Part shown: positions 1-7,949 of the stretch, piece after piece
Layout: every line of letters starts with the position of its first letter
Numbering within the stretch: the stretch's first letter is position 1
NCBI RefSeq assembly: GCF_029714405.1
Contig: NZ_CP121650.1
Location: 5,585,001 to 5,649,000 of the forward strand
Direction: 5' to 3'
Source of the DNA: Bradyrhizobium sp. CB82
Lineage (GTDB): Bacteria; Pseudomonadota; Alphaproteobacteria; Rhizobiales; Xanthobacteraceae
Length of the DNA: 64,000 nucleotides
Made by a program: the position numbers and the translations under genes
The notes under the pieces: model-generated
The model's database searches: none
The model's input: only the letters and a program-made list of their open reading frames with translations
Told to the model about the DNA's origin: nothing

Positions 1-1
1 C

Positions 2-469
2 GAGGTGCTGAAATATCGTGTGGTTCAGGACGTCGGCCGCGCACTGAACCCGCGCGCGATCCACGGCCAGATCCAGGGCGGTGTCGTGCAAGGGCTGGGC
101 TATGCCTTGCATGAAGAAGTAACCATCGGCAGCAACGGTCGCGTCTGCCAAAGCGGCTTCGAAACCTATCGCGTGCCGCTGGCGCTCGATGTCGTGCCGG
201 TCGAGATCAATCTTTACGAGGGCGCGCCTTCGGTGGGACCGCTCGGCACCAAAGGTGCCGGCGAGGTGCCAATTCTGAATGTCGGAGCGGCCGTCGCATG
301 CGCGGTCGCAAACGCCACAGGAAAGCGCATCCAAGAGCTGCCACTGACGCCGCCGCGCGTCCTCGAACTTCTGCTCGATCGGAAACGCGACCTGACTCTT
401 CCCCACATTGCCGAGACATGGTCGAACAACCTAGTTCGCCCTCACAAAACGCCGCAGGGCAATGCATAG
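2..469 (+). CDS. Molybdenum hydroxylase (xanthine dehydrogenase family) large subunit, C-terminal part
   Basis: The reading frame is open at the left edge, so only the last ~155 codons are present. The sequence matches the C-terminus of the molybdopterin-binding subunit of the xanthine dehydrogenase/aldehyde oxidase family. Visible signatures are 'DVGRALNP', 'HGQIQGGVVQGLGYAL' and 'GTKGAGE', the last carrying the conserved catalytic glutamate of these hydroxylases (family knowledge). Such subunits hydroxylate aromatic or heterocyclic substrates or aldehydes using Mo-pterin, usually with 2Fe-2S and FAD subunits that would lie to the left of the window. The substrate cannot be told from this fragment. 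The gene ends in TAG, and no partner gene follows on the same strand within 1.4 kb. Confidence 0.9.
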   Translation, partial: EVLKYRVVQDVGRALNPRAIHGQIQGGVVQGLGYALHEEVTIGSNGRVCQSGFETYRVPLALDVVPVEINLYEGAPSVGPLGTKGAGEVPILNVGAAVACAVANATGKRIQELPLTPPRVLELLLDRKRDLTLPHIAETWSNNLVRPHKTPQGNA

Positions 470-899
470 GGACGTGCATGTCCGAGCTGTGGCCCTCGGC
501 TCGCTTGGCGCGCGGTGGATGTCCGCCTTGCACCGAGCGCGCAGACACTATTCGATCGCCGTTGGATCCCCTGCGTTGCGCTGGTTCGAGCTTGCTTCAA
601 GCATCGCTTCGAAGATTATGATCGGCAACCAAAATACAAGCATGGCCATTTCCTCCGTAGCATGACAACAATCGGTTCTCAGGGCTCGTTCCCACAATAA
701 ACAGCCGCGTGCGTGGAACGCTTTCGCTTCTTATGAAACTACCTCGTCGCTCTTCGCCGCCTTTAGCCTGCTTTTCGAAGTTAAGAAGTCCCAGCGACCG
801 CCGATCGGCCACAATCGCTATCGATCGTCCGCATCGGCTAGAACAGCGTTACCCAGTCGAACTTAGGAGATGTCACGTCGATATTCATGCCGACTTTGC
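470..899. other. Intergenic stretch without a supported gene
   Basis: Several short open frames exist on both strands here, but none has a good ribosome binding site together with a recognisable protein. The stretch separates the molybdenum hydroxylase gene from the 3' end of the convergent LysR gene. I see no clear hairpin terminator. Confidence 0.6.
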
Positions 900-1859
900 C
901 TAACGGGCCTGTCGTCCCTTTCCGCGAGCACTGCGATGACCACCTCGGCCCGTCTTGGTTTCTCGGCTATCGAGGTATTCCACCAACGCAACCATGAAGT
1001 TTTCTGCTGCCGGCGGAAGGGTACGACGGCGCTTTCGGACGACGGCGATGGAGCGCACAAAGCGCGGGTCGTCGATAACTCGGGCAACCAGGTCCGGCTC
1101 GGCTCGAATCTCATGAGCCGACGCGGGCAATATTGTAATGCCCAGGCCTGCGCGCACCATGCCGACCGCCGTCATCATGTAGGTGACTTCGCATGCGGCC
1201 TCGACACGATGGCCTGCGGCAGCGAGCGCGGCGTCGACGGTTGCGCGAACACTGGTGGCGGGGTCCATCAGAATCAGCGGAAAGGCCGCCAGTTCTTCAA
1301 CTCCGATGCGCTTCTTTCGCGACAAAGGATGACCCGCGGGAAGGATGACATTGAGGCGGTCTTCGGTACGGTGAATGACATCGAGATCGGCATGAATTGG
1401 CTCTCCGCCCACCACACCCAGGTCCACGTCCTCTGAGACTACGAGATCCATCACGCGACTCGCAATCGCGTCCTTGATGGTCAGTGCTACCCGCGGAAAG
1501 CGGGCCCGGAAGCGCACGATGACATCTGGCAGTATTCCCGCCGCAAACGACGGCAGTGCTCCGAGCCGAACCGAGCCAACACCGTGACGTGCGATATCGC
1601 GCACGCCCGTTACCGTCTCGTCGAACTCACGCAGGAGCCGCTCGAAAACCGGCACAAGCTCACGCCCCAACCTGGTCAATTCGACGGAACGGCTGTTGCG
1701 GTCGAACAGCTTGATACCGAGCTGTTGCTCCAGGGAGCGAATCTGAACGGTAAGTGCCGGCTGCGACAGGTTTGTCTCTGCCGCGGCGCGAGTGAAGCTG
1801 AGCGTCCGAGCGACGGCGAGGTAAGCCCTGATCTGACGAAGCGAGAGATCCATAATCAT
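900..1859 (-). CDS. LysR family transcriptional regulator
   Basis: This is a 319-residue LysR-type regulator of usual family length. The N-terminal winged helix-turn-helix occupies residues ~5-63, with the typical 'FTRAAAETNLSQPALT' recognition-helix region followed by 'LEQQLGIKLFDR'. The remainder is the periplasmic-binding-protein-like effector domain. The C-terminus is basic (Arg/Lys/Gly rich). It is divergent from the AtuA pair with only ~107 bp between start codons, the classic LysR arrangement, so it probably controls those genes and itself in response to a pathway intermediate. Two in-frame ATGs lie close together (1859 and 1853); the choice between them is uncertain. Confidence 0.93.
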   Translation of the reverse strand: MIMDLSLRQIRAYLAVARTLSFTRAAAETNLSQPALTVQIRSLEQQLGIKLFDRNSRSVELTRLGRELVPVFERLLREFDETVTGVRDIARHGVGSVRLGALPSFAAGILPDVIVRFRARFPRVALTIKDAIASRVMDLVVSEDVDLGVVGGEPIHADLDVIHRTEDRLNVILPAGHPLSRKKRIGVEELAAFPLILMDPATSVRATVDAALAAAGHRVEAACEVTYMMTAVGMVRAGLGITILPASAHEIRAEPDLVARVIDDPRFVRSIAVVRKRRRTLPPAAENFMVALVEYLDSRETKTGRGGHRSARGKGRQAR

Positions 1860-1966
1860 AGTCTATCACTGCGATCCGATAAATTCATTATACTAATTGA
1901 TCGATCGGGTGTTTATTGAGCCGTCAGCCGGACCATCGAAGTCCGGGCGAGGAGACGAAGCAGGGC
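1860..1966. promoter_or_regulatory. Divergent LysR/atuA regulatory region
   Basis: This AT-rich gap lies between the divergent LysR and AtuA genes. At 1883-1897 it contains ATTCATTATACTAAT, which has the T-N11-A form with short dyad ends expected of a LysR binding site. A second dyad, ATTGATCGATC, sits next to it. A GAGGAGA sequence at ~1949-1955 serves as the ribosome binding site for the ATG at 1967. Binding by the adjacent regulator is inferred, not shown. Confidence 0.5.
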
Positions 1967-3301
1967 ATGCGCAGCATCAGGCTCGGAGCCGGAGCCGGCT
2001 ATTCCGGTGATCGCATTGAACCGGCGGTGGACCTCGCCGCATCCGGCGATCTCGACTATCTCGTCTTCGAATGCCTCGCCGAGCGCACCATTGCGCTGGC
2101 GCAGGGAGCACGTCAGGCCGATCCGAATGCGGGTTACGATCCACTCCTCGACGAGCGCATGCGCGCGGTGCTGCCCGTCGCGTCGCGCAACGGCACGCGG
2201 ATTATCTCCAACATGGGCGCTGCCAATCCGCTCGCCGCCGCGCGCCGCATCGGCGGCATCGCCCAGGAGCTCGGCGTCGCGTTGAAGGTGGCCGCTGTGA
2301 CTGGTGACGACGTACTGGATGTGGTCACCTCCGGCAACTGGCCCATCGAGGAGACCGGCGGACATATCTTGGATCTTGGCAATCGAATCCTCTCCGCCAA
2401 TGCCTATCTCGGTGCGGCTCCCATTGTTGAGGCATTGAGCGCGGGAGCCGACATCGTCCTGACCGGCCGCGTTGCTGACCCGGCGCTCTTCCTCGCGCCA
2501 ATGATCCACGAGTTCGGCTGGGCCATTGACGCATGGGATCGCCTCGGCCAGGGAACACTTGTCGGCCATCTCATGGAATGCGCCGGCCAGGTGACGGGCG
2601 GTTATTTCGCCGATCCTGGCAAGAAGGACGTGTCGAACCTTGCCCGTCTCGGCTTCCCGATCGCCGAAGTCCGTGACGATGGCGAAGCCGTAATTACCAA
2701 GCTGCCCGGCACCGGCGGCGCCGTCACCGCTGCCACCTGCAAGGAGCAGCTCCTGTACGAGATCCACGACCCCGCCGCTTATTTCCAGCCCGACTTGATC
2801 GCCGATTTTAGCGAGGCATCTGTCGAGGAGATCGCGCCCGACAGGGTGCGGATCGCCGGTGGACGCGGCCGGCAGCACAACGGGGCCTTGAAGGTTTCGG
2901 TCGGCTATCTTGACGGCTGGATCGGCGAAGGTGAGATCTCCTACGCTGGACCAGGTGCCGTCGCGCGCGGACGCTTAGCGCTCGAGATCGTGCGCGAGCG
3001 ACTGGCTATTACCGGCGTCGCGTTGAGCGACATCCGTGCCGACCTGATTGGGCTCAATTCCCTCTACCCCGGCGCATCGCACGCCGACCCACCGGAGGTG
3101 AGGCTCCGGATCGCCGGGCGTACCAACAGCCAAGCGGAGGCGATGCGCATCGGCAATGAAGTGGAGACCCTCTACACCAACGGCCCGGCTGGTGGCGGCG
3201 GCGCATCGAAGTCGACCCGCCGTTCGATCGGCGTGGTGTCGGTCCTGATCCCACGTGAGCGGGCGCAGCCGCACGTCGAGATCCTGGAGGTGGTACCATG
3301 A
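1967..3301 (+). CDS. AtuA family protein (DUF1446), main domain
   Basis: This 444-residue protein belongs to the acyclic terpene utilization AtuA family (DUF1446), seen from 'RLGAGAGYSGDR' near the start, the 'DYLVFECLAERT' segment and 'LTGRVADPALFLAPM'. In Pseudomonas, AtuA is encoded with enzymes of citronellol/geranyl-CoA degradation, but its biochemical role is not settled. An upstream TTG at 1916 is in frame. I prefer the ATG at 1967 because GAGGAGA precedes it at a reasonable distance and the conserved family start follows at once. The stop overlaps the next start (ATGA), so the two are translationally coupled. Here the family's small C-terminal domain is a separate gene. The terpene substrate is not established; other acid-catabolic roles are possible. 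Confidence 0.88.
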   Translation: MRSIRLGAGAGYSGDRIEPAVDLAASGDLDYLVFECLAERTIALAQGARQADPNAGYDPLLDERMRAVLPVASRNGTRIISNMGAANPLAAARRIGGIAQELGVALKVAAVTGDDVLDVVTSGNWPIEETGGHILDLGNRILSANAYLGAAPIVEALSAGADIVLTGRVADPALFLAPMIHEFGWAIDAWDRLGQGTLVGHLMECAGQVTGGYFADPGKKDVSNLARLGFPIAEVRDDGEAVITKLPGTGGAVTAATCKEQLLYEIHDPAAYFQPDLIADFSEASVEEIAPDRVRIAGGRGRQHNGALKVSVGYLDGWIGEGEISYAGPGAVARGRLALEIVRERLAITGVALSDIRADLIGLNSLYPGASHADPPEVRLRIAGRTNSQAEAMRIGNEVETLYTNGPAGGGGASKSTRRSIGVVSVLIPRERAQPHVEILEVVP

Positions 3302-3606
3302 AGCTACGCGACGTCGCCCATTCAAGAACGGGCGACAAGGGCAACACCTCGAACATTTCGGTGATTGCTTACCGCCCCGAAGATTTTCCGCTCATTCGTG
3401 AGCTCGTCACCGTCGAGCGGGTGCGGACGCAATTGGCAGGCCTCAACCCGAGCCAGGTGACTCGATATGAACTGCCGAAACTCGGAGCGCTGAATTTCGT
3501 CATCGCGGGCGCGCTCGGCGGTGGCGTGACCAGATCCCTTGCGCTTGACGCACATGGAAAGGCCCTGAGCTCCATTCTTCTTGACATGGATTTGGAGCGC
3601 TCGTGA
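3298..3606 (+). CDS. AtuA-associated small ferredoxin-fold domain protein
   Basis: A 102-residue protein starting 'MKLRDVAHSRTGDKGN', which is the signature of the small C-terminal domain that in longer AtuA proteins is fused to the main domain. Its ATG overlaps the AtuA stop by 4 nt (ATGA), implying coupled translation and equal amounts of the two polypeptides. The two parts total 546 residues, close to a fused AtuA. A heteromeric complex with the upstream protein is inferred. No membrane segment or signal peptide is visible. Confidence 0.85.
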   Translation: MKLRDVAHSRTGDKGNTSNISVIAYRPEDFPLIRELVTVERVRTQLAGLNPSQVTRYELPKLGALNFVIAGALGGGVTRSLALDAHGKALSSILLDMDLERS

Positions 3607-3684
3607 CGAGGCGCAGTGCCGAACGGAAGTGAATCATACGATGCCGGCGAACACCGGCGGCACAATCGATCAGGAGAAACACCC

Positions 3685-3963
3685 ATGAACTGCATGTCCA
3701 GATGCGCAGCTACCTTGCTCGTATCAGCGGACGCGATCACCGCCGTTTACAGCGGCTTGGCCCAGGCGGCAGATCTGCCCATTGTCGTGCCGCAACTGTC
3801 GTCTGCCCTCGAGACACGTCTCAACCAGATCGGATGCTTTGACGACCGAAAACGATCGCGTTGGCGCGCATCTAGTGGCAGGAACCTTGGGGAGCCCGGG
3901 CAGTTGATCAGCAGTCCCCGACAAGCGGAGTTTTTCCCATGCGCGAGAAGCGCAGGCTGGTAG
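3685..3963 (+). CDS. Small exported protein, probably a truncated remnant
   Basis: A 92-codon frame with a good start: CAGGAGA lies 8-13 bases before the ATG. The N-terminus looks like a signal peptide with an Ala-rich cleavage region ('SGLAQAADL', about residue 30). After ~45 residues the sequence turns into Arg/Ser-rich text without recognisable fold, and it overlaps the next gene by 25 bp. The likely explanation is the 5' end of a gene for an exported protein whose body was lost or frameshifted. I do not recognise the original family. Confidence 0.4.
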   Translation: MNCMSRCAATLLVSADAITAVYSGLAQAADLPIVVPQLSSALETRLNQIGCFDDRKRSRWRASSGRNLGEPGQLISSPRQAEFFPCARSAGW

Positions 3964-4181
3964 CGCCAGCGGCGTCCGCCCGCACCACCAAGGCATCGAT
4001 TGAACCCCTGAGAACCGGTTATGCCTTAATCGTCGACGGTCATGTCAAGGCGACCTTCGCGGCGAAAGCGAGCGCCCTGGAAGCTGGCACACAGCTGAAG
4101 CACCGATACCCTCGGCTTCAGGTCAAGATCTACGACGCCGAAAACAAGCTCAGCGAGGTTGTTGAGATCGCCCTCGCTTGA
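3939..4181 (+). CDS. Small hypothetical protein (80 aa)
   Basis: This 80-residue basic-to-neutral protein has no signal peptide or membrane segment. The C-terminal half ('GYALIVDGHVKATFAAKASALEAGTQLKHRYPRLQVKIYDA') alternates strands and a helix and reads as a small compact alpha/beta domain, so it looks real. A GGAG sits ~10 bases before the ATG. Similar short proteins are common in Bradyrhizobium, but no function is known to me. The segment quoted should be read as scattered evidence of a real fold, not a motif. Confidence 0.55.
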   Translation: MREKRRLVAPAASARTTKASIEPLRTGYALIVDGHVKATFAAKASALEAGTQLKHRYPRLQVKIYDAENKLSEVVEIALA

Positions 4182-4647
4182 CGCGCCGAGCCGACTCGGG
4201 CGACTCGTCATCGACCTGCAGACATGCTTGATGCAGGGCGACGGCACCCACCCGGCGGCAAGCCGATGCAGCTCCGTTCGGTCCAGCAATGGTCAAAGAC
4301 GGGATGGCCGGCCGAACGAACTAGCCCTTGCCGTTGCGGTTGGTGAACCGGGCGTTGCCGAGGCCTGTCCCGAAGCCGGACGGGCTGTCCGTCCGCGTCT
4401 CACCGCCCTTGAGCACGTTGCACAGCTAAGAATGGCGGGTGTTCGGTGGTGCTACGCCGACTTTCGGAGCGGCTTCGCGAAACACGACTACTATGCCGGC
4501 TTCTAACCGATGCCGGCGACTTAGGTCGCGGAAACGTTGTCATTCGCGGTCGTCGGCCGCATGGTCGCCTCCAATTTTAGACGAGTTCAGTCACGCCGCC
4601 GCGCCGGAACGGGCACGGTGGCCAAGCGATCACAGATTGCGCAGCGT
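4182..4647. other. Gap with a possible small-protein fragment
   Basis: No complete gene is visible. On the minus strand, 4425-4321 encodes a 34-residue tail with 'LCNVLKGGETRTDSPSGFG' ending in TAG, which reads like the C-terminus of a small conserved rhizobial protein, but an in-frame stop lies directly upstream and there is no start codon. I treat it as a probable remnant. The rest shows nothing I can support. Confidence 0.35.
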
Positions 4648-5100
4648 TCAGGCCACCTTGGCTTCGATCTGGTTCACCGCCGATGGGCTCGCGCCGCTGA
4701 TGGCGATGCGCCGCGGCTTCATGGCCTCCGGGATGTCGCGCATTAGCTCGACGATCAGCAGGCCGTTCTCGTAGCGGGCGCCCTTGACCTCAACGTGATC
4801 GGCGAGCGTGAACTGCCGCTTGAACGACCGGGCGGACATTCCGTGATGCAGGAAGTGCCTGTCGTCCTTCTCGGCCCTGCGGCCTTCCAGCGTCAGCACG
4901 TTCTGTTCCACGGTCAACGTCAGGTGGTCAGGGGCAAAGCCCGCCGGAGCCACCGAAATCTGGAAGCTGTTCTCGCCGGTCCGTTCGATGTTGTAGGGGG
5001 ATAAGTCTCTTCGCTGGCCCGCTGGACCTCGTCGAGAACATCGAAAAAGACGGTCGAAGCCGATGGTCGACCTCCAAAGGGGAGTCCAATCATACCTCAT
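4648..5100 (-). CDS. Small heat shock protein Hsp20 with an internally frame-swapped segment
   Basis: A 150-residue alpha-crystallin-domain chaperone that binds unfolding proteins in the cytoplasm. The N-terminus (WTPLWRSTIGFDRLF) and the crystallin domain ('YNIERTGENSFQISVAPAGF', 'LTVEQNVLTLEGR', 'LIVELMRDIPEA') are typical of rhizobial class A Hsp20. The ATG at 5100 is preferred over an upstream in-frame ATG because a GGGGGA ribosome site and the ROSE leader directly precede it. Residues ~20-35 are aberrant (Arg/Cys/Gly rich). Removing one T from the run at 5043-5047 and adding one C to the run at 4996-5000 restores the family text 'FDVLDEVQRASEETYPPYN'. The two indels compensate, leaving both ends in frame. 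Whether this is real or a base-calling artefact is unresolved. Confidence 0.9.
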   Translation of the reverse strand: MRYDWTPLWRSTIGFDRLFRCSRRGPAGQRRDLSPYNIERTGENSFQISVAPAGFAPDHLTLTVEQNVLTLEGRRAEKDDRHFLHHGMSARSFKRQFTLADHVEVKGARYENGLLIVELMRDIPEAMKPRRIAISGASPSAVNQIEAKVA

Positions 5101-5213
5101 AGCCAAATCCCCCAAAGAGCAAGATGGGTACGAGCCGGCACTGGACACCTGACCGGCGCCCGTCTCAGTTTTCGGAGCCCGATAGGCACTCCGGTCGCAC
5201 ATGGCGACGCCAA
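5101..5213 (-). promoter_or_regulatory. ROSE RNA thermometer upstream of hsp20
   Basis: The leader immediately before the hsp20 ATG carries the ROSE (repression of heat shock gene expression) 3' signature. TTGCT at ~5118-5122 lies a few bases 5' of a GGGGGAT Shine-Dalgarno region (5107-5113), followed by TTGGCT and the ATG. Further upstream the GACGGGCGCCGG block also resembles known rhizobial ROSE leaders. In ROSE elements the anti-SD strand masks the ribosome site at low temperature and melts on heat shock. Compared with the usual CTCC/GGAGG pairing, this copy has CTCT/GGGGG, which would exchange Watson-Crick pairs for G:U pairs. The 5' boundary is approximate. Confidence 0.8.
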
Positions 5214-5217
5214 AAAA

Positions 5218-5244
5218 AATCTAGAAGGCCGCCGGAAGTTTCAA
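5218..5244 (-). promoter_or_regulatory. Putative housekeeping promoter for hsp20
   Basis: On the minus strand TTGAAA (5244-5239) is followed after 15 bases by TAGATT (5223-5218), just before the ROSE leader. The spacing is a little short for sigma-70, and an offset -10 (CTAGAT) would give 14. ROSE-controlled genes are usually transcribed from vegetative promoters, so the placement makes sense, but the site is a guess from sequence alone. Confidence 0.35.
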
Positions 5245-5307
5245 GAGGTAGCAAATTTTTTTCGGCCATTCCAATGTCTCGAAATCGTAAGAGGCGGCCC
5301 GCAACAG

Positions 5308-5919
5308 CTAGTCCCGCGCCCGTCGCAGGGCAGCCTCAAGCTTTTCCTTCTGCTTCTCCCAGCGCGCATCCTCGACCTGCGACCGTCGCTCCAGCTCGTC
5401 GCGCTCGGCCTCGATGGCCGCCGCTCTCTTGTCGTGCTCCCGCCTAGCTTCATCGAGCGCCTCTTGGGCCTTGGCCACTGCGCGGCGCTGGCGCTGGCGC
5501 TCCTTCTCCCTGACTGCCTCTTCCCTCTCGCGCTCGGCTTCCCGCCGGCGCTCCTCCTTCTCGAACGACAACGCGGCCGCGCGGGCGGCCTTGTCCTCCG
5601 GTGGACGCGGCTGCCGCTTCTTCGGCTTTGCACTGGCCTTTCTTGATCTGCGCGTCGGCTCCTCATCGACCAGGTGAGTGGGTAGATCGGCATGCTCCCG
5701 GAAGGGGCCTTGCGAGCCGACGGGGCGTCTGAGAACGACGCCGGGCTTGGCCATGGTCGCGGCGACCACGTCCGGATCGTCGCTCTCCTTCGCCACGCCT
5801 TGGTGGAAGAGATTGCTGTCCGCGCCCCACGCCGAGAGCGCTGCCTTCATTGAGGGAGCCGCTATCGCCAGATCGTAGAAGCCGAGAGAAGTTTCGAAGG
5901 TCTTGAGCTTCCTTGCCAT
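5308..5919 (-). CDS. Coiled-coil, charged-repeat protein (often annotated TolA-like)
   Basis: A 203-residue protein with two parts. Residues ~1-85 form a conserved globular section ('KTFETSLGFYDLAIAAPSMK', 'FHQGVAKESDDPDVVAATMA', 'PGVVLRRPVGS'). From ~95 to the end it is a highly charged Arg/Glu/Ala/Lys-rich segment predicted to be a long coiled coil. Rhizobial homologues are labelled cell envelope biogenesis protein TolA only because of that low-complexity tail; no membrane anchor is present, so a TolA role is unsupported. The ATG at 5919 is chosen because the conserved MARKLKTF start follows and GGCGGGA precedes it; an upstream in-frame ATG at 5994 has non-conserved text. Function unknown. 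Confidence 0.75.
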   Translation of the reverse strand: MARKLKTFETSLGFYDLAIAAPSMKAALSAWGADSNLFHQGVAKESDDPDVVAATMAKPGVVLRRPVGSQGPFREHADLPTHLVDEEPTRRSRKASAKPKKRQPRPPEDKAARAAALSFEKEERRREAEREREEAVREKERQRQRRAVAKAQEALDEARREHDKRAAAIEAERDELERRSQVEDARWEKQKEKLEAALRRARD

Positions 5920-6032
5920 ACAGTCCCGCCTGATCGAACCGCCACGTCCCCTCGGTGGCCACCTCCGGAACAGCCAAAGGTTTCGGCCGTTCAAAGATTC
6001 GTACCAGATTTCATGGCACAGAGGAGCTGACG

Positions 6033-6388
6033 GTGCGAATACTCGTCGTCGAAGACGATCCGCTCATCCGCGAGTTCGTCGTCGAGGCGTTGCGCGAAGA
6101 AGGGCATGAAGTGATCCACTCCGCCGACGGGAACAGGCGTTGGAATGGTGCCTGCGGCGAGCCGCGGACGTACTCATCACCGACGTCAAGCTACCCGGAC
6201 AAGTCGACGGATGGCAGATCGCCGAGCGGTGCCGCGAACACGATCCGGAGCTGCGGGTCATCTACGCGACAGGATTTTCGCCTAGCGCGCCTCGACCGGT
6301 AAGCGGCAGTTTGTTGCTGCAGAAGCCCTACGACCCCGAGCAGATTGTGCGGGCCGTCAGGCAAGTGACTGGAAGTCCCTCACCCTGA
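6033..6388 (+). pseudogene. Frameshifted single-domain response regulator
   Basis: A CheY-like receiver starting at GTG 6033, behind GAGGAG. The first ~32 residues ('MRILVVEDDPLIREFVVEAL') give the acidic pocket. At the G run 6129-6131 the frame breaks; adding one G restores 'SADGEQALEWCLRRAADVLITDVKLPG', with the phosphoacceptor Asp in 'LITDVK', and the second frame runs on through 'VIYATGF' to the 'LLQKPYD' lysine and the stop at 6388. The gene would encode ~118 residues without output domain. As written it is broken by one base, either a real pseudogene or a sequencing error in a homopolymer. Confidence 0.85.
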
Positions 6389-6389
6389 G

Positions 6390-7926
6390 AGCTTGCCAAT
6401 CTTTCTCGTTTTGCGTGGTCATCGAAGGATGTGGCAGTTCCTCGTCGTGGCAACGCGTGGGCTGGGCGGCTGTGGCGAGGTTGGGGGATGTCGATGAACG
6501 CTCCTCTATGCGCTAGCGAGGCGGTTGCCTTGCAGGATGTTGTTGGCGAGGGCGTACCAGAGCACGACGGCGCGGACCTTTTCGAGGCCGCGCACGGTCA
6601 ATTGCCGCAGGTCCCAGTTGCGCCAGCGGGCATGTATGCACTCGCAAATCGACCGGGGCTTGTATCGGGCCTTGCCCTCTTCGCTCGCCATGCGCGCACG
6701 CCAGGCCAACACCCCCGGGCCGTCGCCGCGTCGCGGTAGATGGGGATCGGTGCCGTGCTTGGATTGAGTGGGCGGGCAAAAGATATCGATGCCCTCGGCG
6801 TGCGCCCACTCGATGTCCTCGGCACTGCCAAAGCCGCCATCGACGAGATGGTCCTTGGGCAACCCGCCAGGACGCGCGCGCTGCCGCTCCAGCATGGGCC
6901 GCATCAGGCCGCGGTCGGACCCGGTGTTGCAGACCTTGATGTCAACGACGATCGGCTGGCCGGCGGCACTCGTCACCTGCACGTTGTAGGCGGGGCGGAA
7001 GCCGCCGTCGGCCATCTTCATGACCCGTGCGTCGGCGTCCGTCGTGGAGGCCCGCGGCTCTTTCGGCTTCTTGCCGTTGCCGCGCTTTTCTTCGCGCTCC
7101 TTGCGCTGCTGCTTGATTTCGGCGAGCGCCGTCTGCGCCGCTTTGACGCGCGCTCTGCGCTCACGCGCGGCGCGCTCCTTGGCGGCCTTCATGCGCTGAT
7201 TGCTAGCATCCGAACGAGCGTCAACCTCGCGTTTGAGGTCTTCCACCACCGCCTCAGCCAAGGCCAGGTGCCGATCGAGCGTCGCCTCCCGCCGGAACGA
7301 AGCGGCCCCGGCGCTGGCCCGGACCCGAACACCGTCCTGCGCCAGCGTTTCCAGATTGACGAGGCCGACCTTCGCCAGCACCGCCAAATGCTCGCAAAGC
7401 AGCCGGTCGAGCAGGTCGGCGCAACCGACCCGGAAGTCCGCCAGCGTGTGATGGTTCACCGACACCCCGCCACACAGCCAACGATAGGCGTCATGGCTCT
7501 CGCAAAGCCGCTCCAACGCGCGCGCGCTGCCGACGCCCTCGCTGGTGGCATAGAGCCACAGCGCCAGCAAAAGCCGCGGCGATGTCGCGGGGTGACCGGG
7601 CCGATCGCCCCGCGCCTTGATCCGGTTCTCCAGCTCACTCAGGTCGAGTTCCTCGACATAGGACCAGATCAGGCGCACCGGATGGTCTTCCCCGATCAGG
7701 CTCTCGATATCCACTGCTCGCAACTCGATTTGATCGCGTTGGGGCTCACGAAGTCGCGGCGCTGCGAGCGGCGCCGCACCGGCTTGCGGCTTTGCCTGCT
7801 CCGGCAGATCCCCAAACAATTCATCAGCGGCCATCATCCCTCCTGCGAATCCATCACCGCAAGAGAATCACACAGCACCAGCTTTCGGCTATACCGCTTG
7901 CGAGCAGTCAAAAAGATTCACAGCCT
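6390..7926 (-). mobile_element. IS1182-family insertion sequence
   Basis: A single transposase gene with short flanks. Imperfect inverted ends can be suggested: left AGAGCTTGCCAATCTTT near 6388-6405 against the complement of right-end AAAGATTCACAGCCT near 7913-7927, which share a GCT...AATCTTT core. I could not identify a clear target-site duplication, so the ends are approximate. The left end lies right after the response-regulator stop codon and the right end lies just before the truncated polX remnant, so insertion probably removed or separated polX sequence. Confidence 0.7.
6506..7837 (-). CDS. IS1182 family transposase
   Basis: A 443-residue DDE transposase of normal length. The N-terminal DUF772-like region (~40-160; 'EDHPVRLIWSYVEELDLS', 'LLLALWLYA', 'NHHTLADFRVG') precedes a charged coiled insert (~200-270) and the catalytic core ('TDADARVMKMADGGF', 'HLVDGGFGSAEDIEWA', and a distal 'RWRNWDLRQLTVRGLEKVRAV' helix ending near 'ALANNILQ'). 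The frame is intact, so the element may still be active. Tandem ATGs start the gene; an AGGAGGG lies so close to the first that the second (7834) may be used. Confidence 0.92.
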   Translation of the reverse strand: MMAADELFGDLPEQAKPQAGAAPLAAPRLREPQRDQIELRAVDIESLIGEDHPVRLIWSYVEELDLSELENRIKARGDRPGHPATSPRLLLALWLYATSEGVGSARALERLCESHDAYRWLCGGVSVNHHTLADFRVGCADLLDRLLCEHLAVLAKVGLVNLETLAQDGVRVRASAGAASFRREATLDRHLALAEAVVEDLKREVDARSDASNQRMKAAKERAARERRARVKAAQTALAEIKQQRKEREEKRGNGKKPKEPRASTTDADARVMKMADGGFRPAYNVQVTSAAGQPIVVDIKVCNTGSDRGLMRPMLERQRARPGGLPKDHLVDGGFGSAEDIEWAHAEGIDIFCPPTQSKHGTDPHLPRRGDGPGVLAWRARMASEEGKARYKPRSICECIHARWRNWDLRQLTVRGLEKVRAVVLWYALANNILQGNRLASA

Positions 7927-7949
7927 CTGACCTGCGGCGCAGCCGCCGC

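Noticed and set aside
1913..2878. 321-codon minus-strand frame opposite the AtuA gene
   Set aside because: Shadow of a conserved gene; no family resemblance.
5308..5919. True TolA of the Tol-Pal system
   Set aside because: Only the charged coiled-coil composition is shared; there is no membrane anchor or TolA C-terminal domain and no tol/pal genes nearby.
6740..7930. 396-codon plus-strand frame across the IS element
   Set aside because: Antisense of the transposase; no independent evidence.
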